From: Novosphingobium sp. MW5
GTDB taxonomy: Bacteria; Pseudomonadota; Alphaproteobacteria; Sphingomonadales; Sphingomonadaceae
Direction: 5' to 3'
NCBI GenBank assembly: GCA_025938935.1
Contig: JAPCWB010000001.1
Location: 1,550,001-1,614,000, forward strand
Length of the DNA: 64,000 bases
Both the position numbers and the translations under genes were made by a program. This document shows, piece after piece, positions 28,364 through 40,419 of this stretch. Below the pieces are notes generated by a model that ran no database searches, had not been told where the DNA came from, and worked only from the letters and a program-made list of their open reading frames with translations. Positions within the stretch are counted from its first letter, which is position 1. The number at the start of each line of letters is the position of its first letter.

Positions 28364-28467
28364 GGCGGCCGATCCCGCTGTGCTGGCGCTTCCGCCCTCC
28401 CGAAAAACTGTTGCCCCGCTGCATCGCCGTTGCGACAAAATGCCTATGCAGCAGAGCAATCTCTTGA

Positions 28468-28489
28468 CCTATGCAAGGGCTTGCATAGG
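28468..28489. promoter_or_regulatory. Operator-like palindrome upstream of the TonB receptor gene
   Basis: CCTATGCAAG (28468-28477), two bases, then CTTGCATAGG (28480-28489) form a perfect 10-bp inverted repeat 41 bp before the receptor ATG. A further direct copy of the half-site CCTATGCA lies at 28443-28450. A TTGACC box at 28464-28469 overlaps the left arm, so a bound dimeric repressor would block a promoter there. The stem has no T-run and is unlikely to be a terminator. The regulator is unknown. Confidence 0.65.
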
Positions 28490-28530
28490 GGTGGTCCATC
28501 AAGGCAACAACCTATCTGGGGTGAGGAATC

Positions 28531-30696
28531 ATGCGGAATTTCACGCGCTGCGCTGTCTCGTTCATGCTGGCGGGAGTTTCCGTTCCAGCCCTCGCGCAAT
28601 CGACAGGTACTGAGGAGCAGGCCAGCGACGGCGGCCTCGCCGAAATCGTCGTCACGGCTGAACGGCGCGAGCAGAACCTCCAAAACGTGCCAATTTCGGC
28701 AACTGTCCTCTCGGGTGAGGAGCTGCAGCGCAAGGGCGTGACAAACCTTAACGACATACAACAGGTTGCGCCCTCGATCGCGATCAACACGTTCAACCGC
28801 TCGACCTTCGTCAACATCCGCGGTGTCGGCATCGCCCAGTCTGCGCCGACATCGAACCCCGGTGTCGCCTATTACATCGATGGCGTGCTGATCCCGCATG
28901 AGCAGTTTATCGGCCACAGCTTCTACGACATCGCCTCGATGGAAGTGCTGCGCGGTCCGCAGGGTACGCTTACCGGCCAGAATTCGACCGGCGGCGCAAT
29001 CTATGTCCGCACCCCTGATCCCAAGTTCAATTCGACGGGTGCCACGGCTGACGTCACCGTGGGCAATTACGGACGTGTCCGCGCGGTGGCCACGGCGGAG
29101 ATGGGCGGCAGCTCGGTCGGCCTCCGGCTTGCCTATGTCCATGAGGAGCGCGACAGCTTCACCCGCAATATTGCCGCAAACGCCCAGAGCCAGCCGGGCA
29201 ACCTCGATATGGACGCCATCCGCGCGAGTCTGGTGATGGAAGGCCTCGACGGCCGCCTCAAGGTCAACGTGCGCGGTGAATACTTCGACGTGAAGTCCGA
29301 TAACAACGCGGTCAAGAACCGCAATGACCTGGTCACTCGCGATCCTTTCGTGATCGAGGAAGATGCCCGCTCGTACCAGGACCAGGCCGGCTACCGCCTT
29401 TCCAGCGAGCTGCGTTACGAACTGTCGGACGCCATGGCGGTGCGCGGCATGGTTTCATGGCAGGACGGCCATACCTATGACCAGACTGACGGCGACCGCA
29501 CAGCGACCGCACTTCCGCGCCCGCCCGCGTCAAACGTTGGCCGCGTCAGCCGTGCCACCACGCAGTTCCAGACCTTCATCAGCGAGGTGAACCTGCTTTC
29601 GATCGGACAGGGCCCGCTGCAGTGGGTCTTCGGCGGCTTCCTGATGGACGAGACGGTGCCCGTCACCCTCCTGCGTGACAACAACAACACGCGCGATTTT
29701 GTCAGCTCGACCTCGACGATCATCACTTCGGCCAAGAACACCAGCCAGTCGCTGTTCGGCCAGGTGAACTATTTCGCCACGGACCAGATCGAGCTGATCG
29801 TGGGCGGGCGCTATTCGTGGGACAAGCAGGTCTATACCCGCTTTGCCGTGCCGGGGACGGGCTTCACCTTGCCCTACGTCAGCCAGATCGCGACCAGCCA
29901 GCTCACCGGCAAGCTGGGCGTCAACTTCCACGTCAACGACGATAACCTGATCTACCTGACCGCCTCGAAGGGCTACAAGGCGGGCGGCGTCAACCTGACG
30001 CCCAACACGCCGAATTTCCTGCCGGAACGCAACTTCGTCTACGAACTCGGCTTCAAGACCGAATTCCTCGACCGCCACCTGCGCGTGAATGGCGACGTGT
30101 TCTATTCGGTCTACAAGGACATTCAGCTGTCCAGTCTCGTCGGCGGTCTTCCGGTTACCCAGAACGCGCTCGCGGGCCATGCGAAGGGGGCGGAGCTTGA
30201 AGTCACCGGCCAGTTCGGCGGGCTCGGCTTCAATTTCGGCCTCGGTTACCTCGATGCCAAGTTCAGCAACTCGGCCTGTATTTCCGATACCAACGCGCCG
30301 GGAACCGACGCGGGCTGCGCCACCAACCTGCGCTTCGTGCCCAAGGATCGGGTCCTGCCGTTCTCTCCCGAATGGACGATCAATGCGGGCATCCAGTACA
30401 CTCTTGCCTTGGGTGACATCGAAGTAACCCCGCGCGTGCAGTGGTCACACATCGCCGAGCAGTATGCGACGCCGTTCCCCAGCGTGAACACTTTGGTTCC
30501 CGGCCGCGACATCTTCGATGCCCGGCTGACTTTCGATCTTGGCAAGAAGTACAAGCTGGAAGGCTACGTCAACAACCTGGGCAACAAGACCTACATCGCC
30601 ACCCAGATCCAGAACAGTTCGAGCGCGGATGGCGGCATCATCTATGGTTCGCCGCGCACCTTCGGCGTGCGGCTCAAGGTTGCCATCGGCGATTAA
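28531..30696 (+). CDS. TonB-dependent outer membrane receptor
   Basis: The 721-residue product has a signal peptide (ending PALAQS), a TonB box-like AEIVVTAERREQNLQNVPIS, a plug domain (residues about 45-160: VNIRGVG, MEVLRGPQGTLTGQNSTGGAI) and a 22-strand barrel. The final block is GSPRTFGVRLKVAIGD, near the aromatic end expected of barrel proteins. It belongs to the large sphingomonad receptor set for siderophores, vitamins or aromatic and glycan ligands; the substrate cannot be told. It is a single gene with an operator-like palindrome in front and a strong terminator behind. Confidence 0.93.
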   Translation: MRNFTRCAVSFMLAGVSVPALAQSTGTEEQASDGGLAEIVVTAERREQNLQNVPISATVLSGEELQRKGVTNLNDIQQVAPSIAINTFNRSTFVNIRGVGIAQSAPTSNPGVAYYIDGVLIPHEQFIGHSFYDIASMEVLRGPQGTLTGQNSTGGAIYVRTPDPKFNSTGATADVTVGNYGRVRAVATAEMGGSSVGLRLAYVHEERDSFTRNIAANAQSQPGNLDMDAIRASLVMEGLDGRLKVNVRGEYFDVKSDNNAVKNRNDLVTRDPFVIEEDARSYQDQAGYRLSSELRYELSDAMAVRGMVSWQDGHTYDQTDGDRTATALPRPPASNVGRVSRATTQFQTFISEVNLLSIGQGPLQWVFGGFLMDETVPVTLLRDNNNTRDFVSSTSTIITSAKNTSQSLFGQVNYFATDQIELIVGGRYSWDKQVYTRFAVPGTGFTLPYVSQIATSQLTGKLGVNFHVNDDNLIYLTASKGYKAGGVNLTPNTPNFLPERNFVYELGFKTEFLDRHLRVNGDVFYSVYKDIQLSSLVGGLPVTQNALAGHAKGAELEVTGQFGGLGFNFGLGYLDAKFSNSACISDTNAPGTDAGCATNLRFVPKDRVLPFSPEWTINAGIQYTLALGDIEVTPRVQWSHIAEQYATPFPSVNTLVPGRDIFDARLTFDLGKKYKLEGYVNNLGNKTYIATQIQNSSSADGGIIYGSPRTFGVRLKVAIGD

Positions 30697-30720
30697 TTCA
30701 CAGTCTCTCCACCAAAAGAG

Positions 30721-30758
30721 GCCCCGCGACTCAGGCAGAGTCGCGGGGCTTCACTTTT
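30721..30758 (+). terminator. Rho-independent terminator after the TonB receptor
   Basis: A perfect 12-bp stem, GCCCCGCGACTC (30721-30732) with GAGTCGCGGGGC (30738-30749), has a 5-base loop and is followed by TTCACTTTT. It lies 24 bp after the receptor stop. Confidence 0.9.
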
Positions 30759-30862
30759 CGGGTGATGGCGATTGGCAGGAACAGCGACGACACGGGGGGC
30801 AGAATGCTCAATCACCGGATCGTCTATGTATATATAGACTAGTATTCAATGCTTTACGTGAT

Positions 30863-30894
30863 GTTCTGAAAATGTTCCTGTTCACCCCTTGTTC
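30863..30894 (+). promoter_or_regulatory. Two tandem SOS (LexA) boxes upstream of recA
   Basis: GTTC-TGAAAAT-GTTC (30863-30877) and GTTC-ACCCCTT-GTTC (30880-30894) each match the alphaproteobacterial LexA box GTTC-N7-GTTC exactly. They are 2 bp apart and 79-110 bp before the recA start. Two full boxes suggest tight LexA repression of recA with induction on DNA damage. The surrounding 30832-30870 stretch is AT-rich and may hold the promoter. Confidence 0.88.
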
Positions 30895-30972
30895 CATGAG
30901 AACAAATGCGATACATCGATTCGCAGAGGTTGACCTTTCCGGTCGCCGCCACCTAGGCAGAGGGGACTAACA

Positions 30973-32052
30973 ATGGCAGCGCAGCTCAAGCTGATTCAGG
31001 AAGGCAAAGACGGCAACATGAAGGATTCAGACCGGCAGAAGGCGCTCGAAGCTGCCTTGGCGCAGATCGATCGCGCGTTCGGCAAGGGCAGTGCGATGAA
31101 GCTCGGCTCCAAGGAGACAATGCAGGTTGAGGCGGTTTCCACCGGCTCGCTCGGTCTCGATATCGCCCTCGGCGTCGGTGGGCTGCCGCGCGGACGGGTG
31201 ATCGAAATCTACGGTCCGGAAAGCTCGGGCAAGACCACCCTGGCACTGCACTGCATTGCCGAGGCGCAAAAGACCGGCGGCACGGCAGCCTTTGTGGACG
31301 CGGAACATGCGCTCGATCCGGTCTATGCCAAGAAGCTGGGCGTCAACATTGACGAACTGATCGTTTCGCAGCCCGACACCGGCGAACAGGCGCTTGAGAT
31401 CGTCGATACGCTGGTCCGCTCGAACGCGATCGACGTGCTGGTTGTGGACTCGGTCGCCGCGCTGGTTCCCCGCGCCGAAATCGAAGGCGAAATGGGTGAC
31501 AGCCATGTCGGCCTCCAGGCCCGCCTGATGAGCCAGAGCCTGCGCAAGCTCACCGGTTCGATCAGCCGTTCGCGCTGCATGGTGATCTTCATCAACCAGC
31601 TGCGCATGAAGATCGGCGTGATGTACGGTAACCCGGAAACCACCACTGGCGGCAATGCGCTCAAGTTCTATGCCTCGGTCCGTCTCGATATCCGCCGCAC
31701 CGGCCAGATCAAGGATCGTGACGATATCGTCGGCAACACCACCCGCGTGAAGGTCGTCAAGAACAAGGTTGCCCCGCCGTTCAAGCAGGTCGAATTCGAC
31801 ATCATGTATGGCGAAGGCATCTCCAAGATTGGCGAAATCCTCGATCTCGGCGTCAAGGCCGGAATTGTCGAAAAGTCGGGTGCCTGGTTCTCCTACGATT
31901 CGATCCGCATCGGGCAGGGCCGCGAAAACGCCAAGACCTATCTCAAGGAAAACCCCGAAGTTTGCGACCGTCTGGAAGCTGCGATCCGCGGCCAGACCGA
32001 CAAGGTCGCCGAAGAGATGATGACCGGGCCCGACGGGGACGAGGACATCTGA
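30973..32052 (+). CDS. recA: Recombinase RecA
   Basis: The 359-residue product has Walker [10 protein letters not shown] (about residues 81-89), Walker [11 protein letters not shown], loop L1 [10 protein letters not shown] and loop L2 with [20 protein letters not shown]. The ATG at 30973 gives a 15-residue lead before a second in-frame ATG ([10 protein letters not shown]); the longer form is usual for sphingomonads. RecA forms filaments on single-stranded DNA for strand exchange and drives LexA autocleavage. Two SOS boxes precede it and a strong terminator follows. Confidence 0.99.
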   Translation: MAAQLKLIQEGKDGNMKDSDRQKALEAALAQIDRAFGKGSAMKLGSKETMQVEAVSTGSLGLDIALGVGGLPRGRVIEIYGPESSGKTTLALHCIAEAQKTGGTAAFVDAEHALDPVYAKKLGVNIDELIVSQPDTGEQALEIVDTLVRSNAIDVLVVDSVAALVPRAEIEGEMGDSHVGLQARLMSQSLRKLTGSISRSRCMVIFINQLRMKIGVMYGNPETTTGGNALKFYASVRLDIRRTGQIKDRDDIVGNTTRVKVVKNKVAPPFKQVEFDIMYGEGISKIGEILDLGVKAGIVEKSGAWFSYDSIRIGQGRENAKTYLKENPEVCDRLEAAIRGQTDKVAEEMMTGPDGDEDI

Positions 32053-32106
32053 TCTTCAAGGAGCCGCCAAGCCCGTGCTCCTGGACGGGTGGCTCGGAAC
32101 AAGCAG

Positions 32107-32144
32107 CCGGCGCGAAGGTCTCCCCTTCGCGCCGGTTTGCTTTT
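32107..32144 (+). terminator. Rho-independent terminator after recA
   Basis: CCGGCGCGAAGG (32107-32118) pairs perfectly with CCTTCGCGCCGG (32124-32135) across a 5-base loop, followed by TTTGCTTTT. It sits 54 bp after the recA stop and 8 bp before the end of the convergent EF-G-like gene. Confidence 0.92.
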
Positions 32145-32151
32145 GGGGCAG

Positions 32152-34213
32152 TCAGGCTGCCTGCGCCATGCGCGCCTTCACCACTTCGTCAGCCTGCTTT
32201 CCGCCAAGTTCGGAAAGGTGATCGAACGCGGCATGGAAACTCGCGAGACCTTGGCTTAGCGACCGAAGTTCCGCGTCGAGCCCGTGGATGCCCGCTTCCG
32301 GCAGCAAGGCCTCAACCCGCTCCCACCGCGCCCAGTCCGGGTGCGGCGACAGGCCGAGTATCTGCCCGCGCCGGCTCGAAAGGACCGACCCGGCCTTCGA
32401 TCCGGTACCGGAGGGCGTATCGACCATGACAAGCATGACCGGCTCGAGGAGGTAGGGCGAAGCCTTGGCCAGAGCCTCGGCCATGGCCATTCGCCCGGCT
32501 ACGCGGAAGGCAAGCTCGCTCGAGATCGACCGAATGGAAGGAGCCGTCGGTCAAGGTAACGGCAACGTCTACAACCGGGAAACCAAGGGGTCCCTTCTCC
32601 ATGGCATCGCGGATGCCGGCTTCAACAGCAGGGATATACTGGCGCGGGATCGCACCCCCCGTGATCCGGTCCTCGAAGCGGAAACCCTCGCCCCGTTCGA
32701 GCGGGCGAATCTCGATCACGCAGTCTCCGTATTGCCCGTGTCCGCCCGACTGCTTCTTGTGCCGCCCGCGGGCACCCGAAGGTTTGCGGATCGATTCGCG
32801 GTAGGAGATGCTGGGCGGCCGGCTCTGCACCGCCACGCCGTAGCGTCGTTCCAGCCGAGTCAGCACGACTGACAGGTGCTCATCGTTGATGCCGCGCAGG
32901 ATCGTCTCGTGGCTGGCATCATCCTGCGACCATTCGAGCCCGGCATCCTCCTCGCATAGCCGGTGCAGGGCGGTGGACAGCTTGACGTCGTCCTTGCGGT
33001 CGCGTGTCGTGATCGCCAGTGCTGCATTGCGCACGGGCGCGATCATTCCGCTCTCGCCGGCAATCTGCGTCTTGCGACTGCCAAGAAGCGATCCGGGGCG
33101 CGCACCATCCACCTTCGCCACGGCTACGATGTCCCCCGGCACGGCCATCGGCTGCTTGGCTGTCTTGTCTCCCTGCACGAAGAAGATTGAGCCGGTTCGG
33201 GCCGGTTCGCCATCGACCAGCAATTCGGCTCCTTCGCTCAGCGGTTCGCCCAGCACACGGCCGAATGCCAGCCGGCCCATGGCCCCGGCATTGCTCACCT
33301 TGAAGACATGAAGCGCGCCGCCTTCGGCAAGTCCCACGCGCTCGCTCGCCGCATGGGGATGGGGCGCTTCATGGCGCAGGAACTTGAGCAAGCGGTGCAC
33401 CCCTCCGTCGGTCAGCGCCGAGCCCAGCAATACCGGCACGATCCGGTTGGTACCCGTGTCCAGCGCGAGATCGGCCATGACGGTGGCATTGTCGGGCTGC
33501 TCGTCCATCAACAGCGCTTCCATCAGCGCATCGTCGAAATCTGCGAGGGTTTCGAGCAGGTGCGTGCGCTCCTCCCTCTCGCGTTCCATAACCTGGCCGG
33601 GAATGTCCATCCGTTCGCTCGCCTTGCCGGGGCGGTAGCGATAGGCCCGCTCCAGCGCGAGATCGACGTAACCAGTGACGTGATCGCTTTCGCGGATCGG
33701 GATCTGCCGCAAGGCGAGCGGCTCACGGCTCATCGGCTGCAATTCCGCGATCAGGTCGCGCACGGCACCGGCGCGTGCGGTTTCGATCTTGTTGACGAAG
33801 ATGGCATGCGGGATTCCCAGTTCATCGAGCCGCCGCAGCATCGGTTCGGCCAGCGCCGCACGCTCAGGGGTGGGATCGATCACCACAATCGCCATGTCGG
33901 CTGCGGGCAGGGCGGCCAGTCCGTCAGCCGCGAACCCCGCCGCGCCGGGCGTGTCGATCAGGGCAAACCGATCGCCCAGGTAATCGAAATGCATCAGGTT
34001 GACTTCGGTGGAGCCGCGCCGTCCGCGCGCCTCCGGGCTGCAATCGCCTACGGTATTGCCGGCCTCGATTGACCCCTGCCGATTGATCGCACCGCTGGCA
34101 AACAGCAAGGCTTCGGCAAGGCTCGTCTTGCCCGTGCCGGCCGGTCCGACAAGCGCGACCGCACGGGTGGAATTGCTGCCGTTCGTTCCAGTGGTGTTTG
34201 GGGTGTTACCCAT
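32152..34213 (-). CDS. EF-G-like translational GTPase (EF-G II type), frame broken
   Basis: The start is MGNTPNTTGTNGSN; the P-loop is GPAGTGKTS (about residues 23-31) instead of the canonical AHIDAGKTT. Other G motifs are DTPGAAGF and NKIE. Domains II-V follow (ISYRESIRKPSG, GQYGDCVIEIRP). The frame breaks at GATCTCG (complement of 32521-32527): upstream FHSVD, downstream SSELAFRVAGRMAMAEAL. HSVDSSE is conserved in EF-G, so one base is surplus; the span is 3n+1 and the corrected protein has 686 residues. This subgroup is distinct from the main fusA and its role is unclear. Confidence 0.85.
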
Positions 34214-34359
34214 GGTCGGCCTCCTTTCGGGTGAAGGCGCGCCGGGCGCGGTCCAGCGTCTGACGCGCTTGGGACAATGGCGGGATGCTCTGCTTGTTCT
34301 CAATGAGTCGCAAGAGGATTCTGATTGTCGGCAGATCAGGCGAAGCATAGGTTCGCCGA

Positions 34360-35178
34360 ATGACAGGCAAAAGCGAATGGCAGGACCGCGTTGGCAGGGC
34401 CTGGGCGGAGAATTGGCAGCTGACAGACCGCAGCCTTGCCGGGCTGACCGAGCAATTGTTGCAGGTGATTTCCGCCCTGCCGGGCAAACGGATCGCAGAT
34501 ATCGGCTGCGGGGCGGGCGAACTGTCGCTGGCGATAGCGCGGCAGCGGCCGGATGCCGAGATTACTGGCGTCGACGTATCCAGCGACCTGGTCGAAACGG
34601 CCCGTCAGCGCGCCGGAACCTGCGGTGTCCGGTTCATTCTTGCCGATGCCGCCGAATGGCAGCCGGAAGGTGAGGCGCCGGATCTGCTTGTCTCACGGCA
34701 TGGAGTCATGTTCTTCGACAACCCGGTAGCCGCCTTCGCCCACCTCAGGTCGGTATCTGCGCCCGATGCGCGCCTGGCCTTTTCCTGTTTCCGTCCGCGC
34801 GAGGAAAATCCATGGATGAGCGGGCTCGCCAGCCTGCTGCCCGGCATCCCGACACCGACGGACCCGCACGCGCCGGGGCCATTCGCTTTCGCGGATCCGG
34901 AGCGCATCAGCGCGATCCTGCGCGAAGCTGGCTGGAGCGGCCTGAGAATAGAGCCGCACGACTTCGCCTATGTCGCCGGAGCGGGCGATCGTGCTGTGGA
35001 TGATGCCGCCGAGTTCTTTGCGCGCATCGGCCCGCTCGCGCCCGTTATCCGCGAAATGGGAGGCGAAGCGCGCGACGTACTGCAAGCGCGCCTATTACAG
35101 TGGATCGGTCGTTATCGGCAGGAAGCGCTGGTCGCCTTCCCTGCCGCAGCATGGATCGTTACCGCGCGGAGCGACTGA
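34360..35178 (+). CDS. Class I SAM-dependent methyltransferase
   Basis: The 272-residue product has the SAM-binding motif I ADIGCGAGELSLAIA (about residues 45-60), the acidic motif TGVDVSSDLVE and a motif IV-like PDLLVSRHGVMFFDNP. The opening WQDRVGRAWAENW resembles ubiquinone/trans-aconitate-type methyltransferases of the sphingomonads. The substrate is not identifiable. A lipid-kinase gene starts 34 bp downstream, possibly in the same transcript. Confidence 0.85.
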   Translation: MTGKSEWQDRVGRAWAENWQLTDRSLAGLTEQLLQVISALPGKRIADIGCGAGELSLAIARQRPDAEITGVDVSSDLVETARQRAGTCGVRFILADAAEWQPEGEAPDLLVSRHGVMFFDNPVAAFAHLRSVSAPDARLAFSCFRPREENPWMSGLASLLPGIPTPTDPHAPGPFAFADPERISAILREAGWSGLRIEPHDFAYVAGAGDRAVDDAAEFFARIGPLAPVIREMGGEARDVLQARLLQWIGRYRQEALVAFPAAAWIVTARSD

Positions 35179-35212
35179 AGGAACGCCTAAGCCTTTGGTG
35201 CGTTGCGCGTCC

Positions 35213-38806
<3,594 letters not shown>

Positions 38807-38812
38807 CAAGTA

Positions 38813-39502
38813 TCAGGTGTCGATCAGGACGAGATTCTCCAGCAGGAACTCAAGATGCGCCCGGCCCAGCCGGCTCCACACGTTGTATGTGCAGGTCTGC
38901 CCGCGCACCCGGACATAGGCGACCGAGTTTAGGCCGCGCCCGTCCGGGTTGTCCCCGGGATAGGCGCTGGCACCCTCGACGCCATAACCGGCGAATGAGG
39001 GGCGAGGAAATTGGTCTAGCTCTCGGAAATAGGGCCACTGGCGGGCGAGGCGGGCACGTTGCTGGACTGGTCCGAGGCGGTCGTTACCGATGACGCCCGG
39101 CCCCGCAACGCCATAGGCACTGCGTATTTCAGGCGTGTCATAGGCGACACCCCAGCCGCCAGAGAAGTTCGCGCGGCGAACGCGTGCGGACTCGTCCCCG
39201 GTCTGTTTGAAGGCCAGCGGCCCGCATTGTTTTGGTCTGTCTGAGCGCCGCCATTCGTGAAGAGTCAGGGCGACAGCCGCTGGATCGGGCACGAGTGCCG
39301 GCGCTGTCGGTTCGGGGCCGACATGATCGGGCGGCGGGATTGTCGGATCCGGGGATGCCGTTGCCGCCGGATCGCCGGGGCTGCCGGGCGGCGTGTTGGT
39401 CGAAGCCGCCAAGGCAGCCTCCTCCTTCGTCTCGCTCTTGCCGCACGCGCCTGAGGCCATAAGCAGGGGTAAGAGAGTGAGGGCGAGTATCCGCAGCTGC
39501 AT
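38813..39502 (-). CDS. Hypothetical lipoprotein
   Basis: The start MQLRILALTLLPLLMASGACGKSE gives a lipoprotein signal with lipobox ASGAC. A Pro/Thr-rich linker covers about residues 30-75, followed by a soluble domain (about 80-229) with KQCGPLAFKQTGDESARVRRANFSGGW-type sequence and two Cys (QCGPLAF and QTCTYNVW) that may pair. I do not recognise the family. It is convergent with alaS, 6 bp apart. Confidence 0.65.
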   Translation of the reverse strand: MQLRILALTLLPLLMASGACGKSETKEEAALAASTNTPPGSPGDPAATASPDPTIPPPDHVGPEPTAPALVPDPAAVALTLHEWRRSDRPKQCGPLAFKQTGDESARVRRANFSGGWGVAYDTPEIRSAYGVAGPGVIGNDRLGPVQQRARLARQWPYFRELDQFPRPSFAGYGVEGASAYPGDNPDGRGLNSVAYVRVRGQTCTYNVWSRLGRAHLEFLLENLVLIDT

Positions 39503-39630
39503 GACTGCCAAACGCGCGGCATGCGAGCGGGTTCCGTCGGTGCGCGCAGGCTCGCGTCCCGTAAAGAAATACACTGGCCAGCCACGCGGGGGCTGGTTAG
39601 GCTATGCTCCTGATTTATGGGGAGGTTACC

Positions 39631-40181
39631 TTGCGCGCCATTGTTCCGATCATATTCACGCTTGTCGCATCGACTGCCGTTTCGGCTCAACCAGTGGCTG
39701 CGCCACCGTCGACGCCGATGAAGACCGTGCCCATGCCGCCTCCACCCGTCATGGTCGCACCGGCTCCGGTGCCGATGATCGCGGCGCCTTCGCGGATGCT
39801 GCCGACCGTCTTCCGGGTGGAGCTTCTGGGGGAGCGGAACGGCTGTGGTCGGGCGAACTTCGCGTCGGAGGCTACAACTCTGCATCATTCAACAGCACTG
39901 TGAGTGAGGCGCCTGAGACCTGTCCGGCGGATAAGAGCGATCTGGGCAATTATGCTCCGAACTTCAGCCGCACGATCCGCGTGTCCGTTAGCCGGCGAGG
40001 CTACGACGGGGGCAATAACGGGTTCTTCGTATCGGCCAGCTGGACACGCCCCGGCCTGCCTTGCGAAGAGTATGGCTCTTCGACAGTCAGTTTTGACCGG
40101 CCCATCAAATTGGAGGTTGGCAGCAAGGCCGAGATGAAAGGCGATGGCGGACTGGTCGTCCGCCTCACGCGCCTTAAGTAA
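39631..40181 (+). CDS. Exported hypothetical protein, frame broken
   Basis: I place the start at a TTG after GGGGAGG (LRAIVPIIFTLVASTAVSAQ, a signal peptide); an ATG at 39604 is an alternative. A Pro/Met/Val-rich segment follows. The frame changes at a run of five G (39828-39832): upstream FRVELLG, downstream AERLWSGELRVGGYNSASF. A sixth G restores one frame of 183 residues with a C-terminal beta-rich region containing two Cys (ETCPADK and GLPCEEY). The family is unknown. It probably belongs to the envelope. Confidence 0.6.
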
Positions 40182-40183
40182 TC

Positions 40184-40366
40184 TCAGCCTCCCCGGCGCG
40201 CGGCTTCGCGGGTTTCGACCTCGGACCCGCGCGCGAGATCGTCCTCATGCATGGTTGCATCAGTGCGCTGCGGGCGCTTGATGCGGCCCTTGTCCTCTCC
40301 CGTGGCGTGAGCGGGGTTGGTATCGGTGCGTCCTTCGGGATTTGCCGGGTTGATCGTCTTGGACAT
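40184..40366 (-). CDS. Small hydrophilic hypothetical protein
   Basis: The 60-residue product starts MSKTINPANPEGRTDTNPAH after an AAGGAGAG ribosome site. It is highly charged with no Cys or hydrophobic stretch and is probably disordered, like small stress-linked proteins of this order. The strong ribosome site supports it; function is unknown. Confidence 0.55.
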   Translation of the reverse strand: MSKTINPANPEGRTDTNPAHATGEDKGRIKRPQRTDATMHEDDLARGSEVETREAARRGG

Positions 40367-40419
40367 GGGAACTCTCCTTGCTGGAGAGTGCAACACTCCG
40401 CCGATGCGAAAGGTTGCGC

